Assembly: GCA_903888655.1 (NCBI GenBank)
Contig: CAISUR010000106.1
Coordinates: 1-5,678, forward strand
Direction: 5' to 3'
Source of the DNA: an uncultured Bacteroidota bacterium
Lineage (GTDB): Bacteria > Bacteroidota > Bacteroidia > Flavobacteriales > Flavobacteriaceae
DNA: 5,678 nt
The position numbers and the translations under genes are program-made. Below the pieces are notes generated by a model. The model made no database searches, was not told where the DNA came from, and saw only the letters and a list, made by a program, of their open reading frames with translations. The number at the start of each line of letters is the position of its first letter. Within the stretch, counting starts at the first letter, position 1. Positions 1 through 4,121 of this stretch are shown one piece after another.

Positions 1-401
1 AAATGAAATGCCAAGGCGTTTACCAACGTACCTGTGTAGTTTCCGTGCCCGGGATGAACCACAAAATTGGCTGGTTTGTTAATGACTAACAAGGCAGCAT
101 CTTCATATACGATGTCCAGTGGAATATCTTCGGGGTCAACTCGATTTTCAAAAGGTGGATGTGATAATAAAATTCGAATCACGTCAAATGGCTTGACTTT
201 ATAATTCGATTTTACAGGAATATCATTTACATAAATATCACCATTGGTAGCGGCATTTTGAATTTTATTTCGAGTAGCATTGGGCACCATCAGCATCAAA
301 TACTTATCGATTCTTAAAAAAGCTTGTCCCTTAGGTACATCAAATCGGTAATGTTCAAAAAGCTCTTCCTCAGGCTCTTGAAAATCTATATTATTGCTCA
401 T
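1..401 (-). CDS. RluA/RluD-family 23S rRNA pseudouridine synthase, N-terminal 133 residues (cut by window edge)
   Basis: Translating the minus strand from the ATG at 401-399 gives an open frame to the window edge. Residues 28-78 form an S4 RNA-binding domain, with FLRIDKYL, then NKIQ and GDIYVND. The synthase domain then begins at residues 98-130 with IVYEDAALLVINKPANFVVH, PGHGN and GTLVNAL, the hallmark opening of RluA/RluD enzymes. The catalytic Asp motif (RLD-K-TSG) normally follows directly and lies outside the window, so about 200 residues are missing by comparison with the usual length near 340. The family isomerises specific uridines in large-subunit rRNA; S4-bearing members of this type are usually called RluD. 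Target sites cannot be read from this fragment. The start overlaps the end of the PASTA gene by 11 bp, so the two are very probably co-transcribed and may be translationally coupled. No separate promoter is evident. Confidence 0.93.
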   Translation of the reverse strand, partial: MSNNIDFQEPEEELFEHYRFDVPKGQAFLRIDKYLMLMVPNATRNKIQNAATNGDIYVNDIPVKSNYKVKPFDVIRILLSHPPFENRVDPEDIPLDIVYEDAALLVINKPANFVVHPGHGNYTGTLVNALAFH

Positions 402-1014
402 TTGGAATAGTATCTTTTGGAACGTTTGATTTTGGTATAGAGTCTAATTGTGTTTCATCAAAAACAACTTTTCCATCACCAAGTACTAAATCAATTTTGG
501 AGGCTTTTAAAACTTTAGTGCCTGCTTTAATTTTAACTCCATTCATCCACATTTCAAGAACCATATCTTTTCCAATGTAAGGAATATAGCGAATTGTTCC
601 TTCTTGCAATCCTACAGCTTTTAATGTGGGAACCGCTTGACGATAGGTTTTCTCAACTAAATCAGGTACTGGCACCATTTTAAACGTGGCAGCATTTAAT
701 TTTACGTATATTGTTCTGCCACCTTTTACTTTAGAACCCGAAGAAGGTTCTTGTTGTACTACGGTAAGTTTTGGAAACTTAGGATTATAATCTACGGTAT
801 CAATAATTTCATAATTCAAATTCAATTCGTCTAATTTCTGTTCCACTTGCTCTGCATTCATTTTTTCTAAATTAGGAACCGTGATTTCATTTCCGTGATT
901 GGTAATAAAAGTAATCCAATTAAAAAATAAAAAAGCGATGGTAGCTATAATTGCAATGGCAGCCAATAATTGGGCAACAAAAACTTTACTCGTCAGATAT
1001 TTTTGTAAACTCAT
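391..1014 (-). CDS. Membrane-anchored protein with two PASTA domains
   Basis: This is a 207-residue protein. A short basic N-terminus (MSLQKYLTSK) is followed by one hydrophobic segment at residues 11-33, then an exported region, giving an N-in, C-out topology. PASTA domain 1 spans about 43-108 (ITVPNLEKMNAEQVEQKL, with the typical QQEPSSGSKVKGG turn at 87-99). PASTA domain 2 spans about 113-182 (VPVPDLVEKTYRQAVPTL; KIKAGTKV, then IDLVLGDG). A polar, Asp/Pro-containing tail ends the protein. In other bacteria PASTA domains sit on Ser/Thr kinases or penicillin-binding proteins and bind muropeptides or beta-lactams. Here no kinase or transpeptidase is fused, so function is unknown; a periplasmic cell-wall role is inferred. 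The gene is divergent from ddl, which supports a peptidoglycan link. Its last codons overlap the pseudouridine synthase start. The start at 1014 fits the membrane anchor and a promoter box about 18 bp upstream; no Shine-Dalgarno is seen. Confidence 0.9.
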   Translation of the reverse strand: MSLQKYLTSKVFVAQLLAAIAIIATIAFLFFNWITFITNHGNEITVPNLEKMNAEQVEQKLDELNLNYEIIDTVDYNPKFPKLTVVQQEPSSGSKVKGGRTIYVKLNAATFKMVPVPDLVEKTYRQAVPTLKAVGLQEGTIRYIPYIGKDMVLEMWMNGVKIKAGTKVLKASKIDLVLGDGKVVFDETQLDSIPKSNVPKDTIPNEQ

Positions 1015-1031
1015 AAAAAAAGTATTTATCG

Positions 1032-1058
1032 CAAAGATATAATTTTTAGTTTCAACAA
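1032..1058 (-). promoter_or_regulatory. Bacteroidota-type promoter for the PASTA gene and rluD-like gene
   Basis: On the minus strand, TATCTTTG at 1039-1032 matches the Bacteroidota -7 consensus TAnnTTTG exactly. A TTG at 1058-1056 lies 16 bp upstream, slightly closer than the usual -33 spacing; a second TTG at 1055-1053 is only 13 bp away. Transcription would start near 1028, leaving a leader of about 13 nt before the ATG at 1014. The assignment is by consensus only. Confidence 0.62.
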
Positions 1059-1064
1059 TTGTGC

Positions 1065-1072
1065 TAAATTTG
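1065..1072 (+). promoter_or_regulatory. Bacteroidota-type -7 box for ddl
   Basis: TAAATTTG matches the TAnnTTTG -7 consensus and lies 24 bp upstream of the ddl start, predicting a leader of about 20 nt. No TTG occurs at the expected -33 position; that stretch (about 1041-1047) is only T-rich. It is therefore a weaker candidate than the opposing minus-strand promoter, with which it is interleaved. Confidence 0.5.
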
Positions 1073-1096
1073 TATTGTAATTAAAATAAAATCGCG

Positions 1097-2083
1097 ATGA
1101 ACGTAGCTGTTGTAATGGGTGGATATTCCGATGAATCGGTTATCTCTCTTCGAAGTGGTCAATTGATATTAACTAATTTAGATGCCTCAAAATACAATGC
1201 TTTTGAAGTTCATGTGCTTTTAAATGAATGGTATTGCTTGGTAAGTGATGTTAAATATCCCATCAATAAAGCTGATTTTTCATTCACAAAAGACAATCAA
1301 ATCATTACATTTGATGTTGTTGTAAATACCGTTCACGGAACTCCTGGAGAAGATGGTCATTTACAAGCCTATTGGGAATTGGTCAATTTGCCTTATACGG
1401 GTTGTAACTTTTATCAATCCGCTTTGACATTTAATAAACGAGACACGCTTTCGGTTTTATCAAAATTTGATATTCCAAAAGCACAATCGATTTATTTATC
1501 CAAAGGAGATGCTATTGATGGACAAGAAGTTGCGGACCAATTGGGATTACCTTTTTTTGTAAAACCGAATCAATCAGGAAGTTCATTGGGAGTTTCAATG
1601 GTTTCTACATTGGATGATTTTCAAAAAGCATTAGATTTTGCATTTAAAGAAGACAATGACATTTTAATTGAGTCGTATTTAAACGGACGAGAAGTATCTG
1701 TGGGTGTGATTAAATACAAAGGCGAAACTAAAGTTATGGGAATTACCGAAATTCTGTCTCAAAACAATTTCTTTGATTATGAAGCCAAATATTTAGGAAA
1801 GTCGGAAGAAATAACACCGGCAAACTTATCGGAAGAACTAAAAAATCGTGTTGAGGAAACTGCCAAGAAAGTTTATGAAGCATTAGGAATGACAGGATTT
1901 TCGCGAACCGATTTTATTATTATGAATGATATTCCGCATTTTATTGAAATCAATACCAACCCAGGATTATCACCTCAAAGTATTTTTCCGCAACAAGCTT
2001 CGCATTTAAAAATGGCAATGGTTGATTTATTAGAAAATGAAATTAATTTAGCATTACAGAGAAAACCTATTTGGAAGAAGTAA
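1097..2083 (+). CDS. ddl: D-alanine--D-alanine ligase
   Basis: This is a complete 328-residue ATP-grasp ligase of normal family length, cytoplasmic. It joins two D-Ala using ATP to give the D-Ala-D-Ala end of the peptidoglycan stem peptide. Visible motifs: N-terminal VAVVMGGYSDE (3-13) with the conserved Glu13 and SLRSG (17-21); HGTPGEDG (80-87); the nucleotide-binding KPNQSGSSLGV (156-166); GREVSVGV (197-204); the omega-loop DYEAKY (227-232); SRTDFI with the catalytic Arg (269-274); and the Mg-binding EINTNPGL (284-291). The Tyr in EAKY is typical of D-Ala-D-Ala ligases; depsipeptide (D-lactate) ligases of intrinsically vancomycin-resistant lactic bacteria carry Phe there. The ATG at 1097 places the first beta strand directly at the N-terminus and has no Shine-Dalgarno, as is common in this phylum. 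It is divergent from the PASTA gene and followed 78 bp later by coaD on the same strand. Confidence 0.97.
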   Translation: MNVAVVMGGYSDESVISLRSGQLILTNLDASKYNAFEVHVLLNEWYCLVSDVKYPINKADFSFTKDNQIITFDVVVNTVHGTPGEDGHLQAYWELVNLPYTGCNFYQSALTFNKRDTLSVLSKFDIPKAQSIYLSKGDAIDGQEVADQLGLPFFVKPNQSGSSLGVSMVSTLDDFQKALDFAFKEDNDILIESYLNGREVSVGVIKYKGETKVMGITEILSQNNFFDYEAKYLGKSEEITPANLSEELKNRVEETAKKVYEALGMTGFSRTDFIIMNDIPHFIEINTNPGLSPQSIFPQQASHLKMAMVDLLENEINLALQRKPIWKK

Positions 2084-2084
2084 T

Positions 2085-2131
2085 GATTTTTGATTGAAGA
2101 TTAACGATTTTTGACCCGAGAGCTCTGCTCT
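2085..2131 (+). repeat. Short direct repeat and small hairpin in the ddl-coaD gap
   Basis: The 78-bp gap (2084-2161) holds two copies of GATTTTTGA, at 2085-2093 and 2106-2114, offset by 21 bp. A GC-richer stretch follows, in which AGAGC (2119-2123) and GCTCT (2127-2131) can pair around a 3-nt loop. There is no T-run after the hairpin, so it does not look like an intrinsic terminator. No TAnnTTTG promoter box is visible in the gap, so ddl and coaD may share one transcript. The role is unknown; it may be a remnant of a dispersed intergenic repeat. Confidence 0.4.
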
Positions 2132-2161
2132 AACAGACGAAGCATTTTAGAAGTAAAAAAA

Positions 2162-2614
2162 ATGAAAAAAGCAATATTCCCAGGTTCTTTCGACCCAATT
2201 ACCAATGGTCATTATGATATTATTAAAAGAGGAATTTCTCTGTTTGACGAGGTAATTGTTGCCATCGGAATCAACGCCGAAAAGAAATACATGTTTTCTT
2301 TAGAAGATAGAAAACGTTTTATTGAAGAGGCTTTCAAAGACGAACCGAGAGTAAAAGTGATTACTTATGAAGGTTTGACCATTGATTTATGTCGCAAAGT
2401 AGAGGCGCAATTCATACTTCGTGGTTTGCGAAATCCTGCCGATTTTGAATTTGAAAAAGCCATTGCGCATACTAATAGAAGGTTGTCCAAAATAGAAACG
2501 GTATTCTTATTAACTGCGGCTAAAACTTCTTACATTTCATCGAGCATTGTTCGGGATGTGATTAGAAATGGTGGAGATTATACAGTGTTGGTGCCTGATT
2601 CTGTAAGGATATAA
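2162..2614 (+). CDS. coaD: Pantetheine-phosphate adenylyltransferase (PPAT)
   Basis: This 150-residue cytoplasmic nucleotidyltransferase catalyses the penultimate step of coenzyme A synthesis: 4'-phosphopantetheine plus ATP gives dephospho-CoA and pyrophosphate. The start at 2162 was chosen because the protein then begins MKKAIFPGSFDPITNGH, exactly where the family begins. The frame is open back to 2111, but those 17 extra codons (starting MTREL) resemble nothing in the family and read through the gap hairpin. Motifs: FPGSFDP (6-12) and TNGH (14-17), the HxGH-type nucleotide-binding signature; RGLRNPADFEFE (87-98), the substrate and hexamer-interface motif; and ISSSIVR (125-131) near the C-terminus. 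The length is at the short end of the usual 150-165 residues. A purine-rich AGAAG lies about 8 bp upstream, a weak ribosome-binding site. It lies downstream of ddl and converges on the helicase gene. Confidence 0.96.
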   Translation: MKKAIFPGSFDPITNGHYDIIKRGISLFDEVIVAIGINAEKKYMFSLEDRKRFIEEAFKDEPRVKVITYEGLTIDLCRKVEAQFILRGLRNPADFEFEKAIAHTNRRLSKIETVFLLTAAKTSYISSSIVRDVIRNGGDYTVLVPDSVRI

Positions 2615-2624
2615 ATCTAAAACA

Positions 2625-2680
2625 TTAAGATATTAAGTTTCATTAAGAATTTTTGACTATTAATTTTCTTAATATCTTAA
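2625..2680. terminator. Inverted repeat between convergent coaD and helicase genes, candidate bidirectional terminator
   Basis: A perfect 13-bp inverted repeat, TTAAGATATTAAG at 2625-2637 and CTTAATATCTTAA at 2668-2680, flanks a 30-nt AT-rich loop. It sits centrally in the 78-bp space between two genes that end toward each other. The position argues for transcription termination in both directions. The stem is AT-rich, the loop is long and there is no clean T-tract immediately after it on either strand, so a classic intrinsic terminator is not certain. CATTAAG also recurs at 2623-2629 and 2641-2647, so an alternative shorter pairing (2642-2649 with 2666-2673) is possible. Confidence 0.5.
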
Positions 2681-2692
2681 CGGTTAAAAAAA

Positions 2693-4036
2693 CTACTCAT
2701 CTTTCTTAACCACTTTTCGCGCTACTTCAATCTTAAACTTTTTACCTTTCATCTTTTCATCACGAATATTGGAAAGGAATTCCTTAACTTTTTTTGATTT
2801 TACGGCGGCAAATGAAATGAAATCTTTGACTTCAATCAAACCCAAATCTCCTTTTTCCAATTTCCCTTTTTGGGAAAAAAAACCTACAATGTCAATTTTA
2901 TTCAACTTGTTTTTTTTTCCGCCGCTAACATAAATCGTTTGAAATTCAGGAGCTTTGGGTAAAGTTATCGAATTATCCACATTCAAAACTGGCATTTTAT
3001 AATCGAGATATTCCATCTTTTTTTCACTTTCGTGAGCGATTATATAAGCCGTTCCAGAAGCTAACATTCGAGCGGTACGTCCATTTCTATGCGTAAACTC
3101 GTCTTCTTTTAATGGCAAATGATAGTGAATGACATGCTTCATCTCGGGAATATCTAATCCACGTGCTGCTAAATCGGTAGTGACTAAATAACTTACACTT
3201 CCGTTTCTGAATTGAATTAAAGCACGTTCACGTTCCTCTTGATCCATACCTCCATGATAATAAGTAGAATAAATTCCTTTTTCGTTTAAGGTATCACTAA
3301 TTCGTTCGGCAGCATCACGATAGTTACAGAAAACAATGGCAGCTTCCGATTGTAACGAACAAAGCAAATTGAAAAGCGAATTGATTTTATCTTTCTCTTT
3401 GGAAACTACCATTTTTAAAGAAAGATTGGAGTTTTCTTCTTCTAATGGAATAAAATCTAAAACTGTCGGATTATTAACTCGTGTGTATTTAGGAATCTCA
3501 ATATCAGAAGTTGCGGAAACTAAAACACGCTTGTTCAGCTTATTCAATCTTGCAATAATAAAAGACATTTGTTCATGGAAACCCAATTGCAATGATTTAT
3601 CAAATTCATCCAAAATTAGGGTTTGAATGTTATCCGTAGAAAAGGTTCCTCTATCAATATGATCGGCAATTCGTCCTGGAGTTCCAATTAAAAGAGCTGG
3701 TGGATTGGATAAATTATTGATTTCTGTTTCGATAGAATGTCCGCCATAACAAACATTTACTTTGTAAGTCGTACCCATTTTCTTCCAAACTTGTTCTATT
3801 TGCAATCCTAATTCACGGGACGGGACTAAAATTAAACATTGAACTTCCTTGTAATCGTCTTGCAACATTTGAAAAATAGGAAGTAAAAAAGCTAATGTTT
3901 TTCCAGAACCCGTGGGTGACAATAATAAAATGTTGTTGTCATTCAAAATAGCATCTTGTGCCATTTCTTGCATTTCATTTAAGCTTTCTATACCTAAATT
4001 TAAAAGTAAATTGTTAGGACGTGGATTTTGATTCAT
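2693..4036 (-). CDS. DEAD-box ATP-dependent RNA helicase with DbpA-type RNA-binding domain
   Basis: Starting at the ATG at 4036, the protein has 447 residues. Helicase core in order: Q motif around 11-23 (LLLNLGIESLNEMQ); motif I SPTGSGKT (40-47); Ia VPSREL (71-76); Ib TPGR (119-122); II DEFD (143-146), a variant of DEAD; III SAT (174-176); IV IVFCN (234-238); V TTDLAARGLDIP (286-297); VI HRNGRTAR (316-323). All catalytic residues are present. Residues about 364-440 (IYVSGGKKNKLNKIDIVGFF to KIEVAR) match the DbpA RNA-binding fold, which in E. coli DbpA recognises a 23S rRNA hairpin. A basic tail follows. A role in RNA remodelling or large-subunit assembly is inferred. The frame is open to an ATG at 4114, but those 26 extra residues (MFSSDIISNKVYNF...) look non-homologous and span the promoter box. 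It follows the secreted-protein gene by 85 bp on the same strand but appears to have its own promoter. Confidence 0.94.
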   Translation of the reverse strand: MNQNPRPNNLLLNLGIESLNEMQEMAQDAILNDNNILLLSPTGSGKTLAFLLPIFQMLQDDYKEVQCLILVPSRELGLQIEQVWKKMGTTYKVNVCYGGHSIETEINNLSNPPALLIGTPGRIADHIDRGTFSTDNIQTLILDEFDKSLQLGFHEQMSFIIARLNKLNKRVLVSATSDIEIPKYTRVNNPTVLDFIPLEEENSNLSLKMVVSKEKDKINSLFNLLCSLQSEAAIVFCNYRDAAERISDTLNEKGIYSTYYHGGMDQEERERALIQFRNGSVSYLVTTDLAARGLDIPEMKHVIHYHLPLKEDEFTHRNGRTARMLASGTAYIIAHESEKKMEYLDYKMPVLNVDNSITLPKAPEFQTIYVSGGKKNKLNKIDIVGFFSQKGKLEKGDLGLIEVKDFISFAAVKSKKVKEFLSNIRDEKMKGKKFKIEVARKVVKKDE

Positions 4037-4040
4037 TTTG

Positions 4041-4048
4041 CAAAGGTA
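4041..4048 (-). promoter_or_regulatory. Bacteroidota-type -7 box abutting the helicase start codon
   Basis: On the minus strand TACCTTTG (4048-4041) matches TAnnTTTG exactly, and only CAAA separates it from the ATG at 4036. Transcription would begin within a base or two of the start codon, implying a leaderless or nearly leaderless mRNA. No TTG is found at a proper -33 spacing; only a T-rich CTTTA around 4068-4064. Two TTGCAA palindromes, at 4038-4043 and 4050-4055, lie exactly 12 bp apart across the box. Confidence 0.55.
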
Positions 4049-4121
4049 ATTGCAATTAAGAAGTAAAGCTGAAAAATTATAAACTTTGTTGCTAATTATA
4101 TCGCTAGAAAACAAATAGTAG

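Noticed and set aside
2119..2131. Intrinsic terminator after ddl
   Set aside because: The hairpin stem is only 5 bp and is followed by TAACAGACG rather than a T-tract.
2111..2161. Longer coaD start, giving 17 extra N-terminal residues
   Set aside because: The family begins at the MKKAIFPGSFDP segment. The extra codons read through a hairpin and repeat, start from a non-ATG codon (TTG at 2111) and show no family resemblance.
3336..3626. Plus-strand 96-codon open frame inside the helicase gene
   Set aside because: It lies antisense to the strongly conserved helicase coding sequence, and its product resembles no known protein.
4038..4055. Operator formed by two TTGCAA palindromes 12 bp apart
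   Set aside because: The hexamers are short and AT-rich, one overlaps the promoter box consensus, and no regulator gene is nearby; chance is a sufficient explanation.
4037..4114. Longer helicase start at the ATG at 4114
   Set aside because: The added 26 residues do not resemble DEAD-box N-termini, and the segment contains an exact -7 promoter box next to the internal ATG at 4036.
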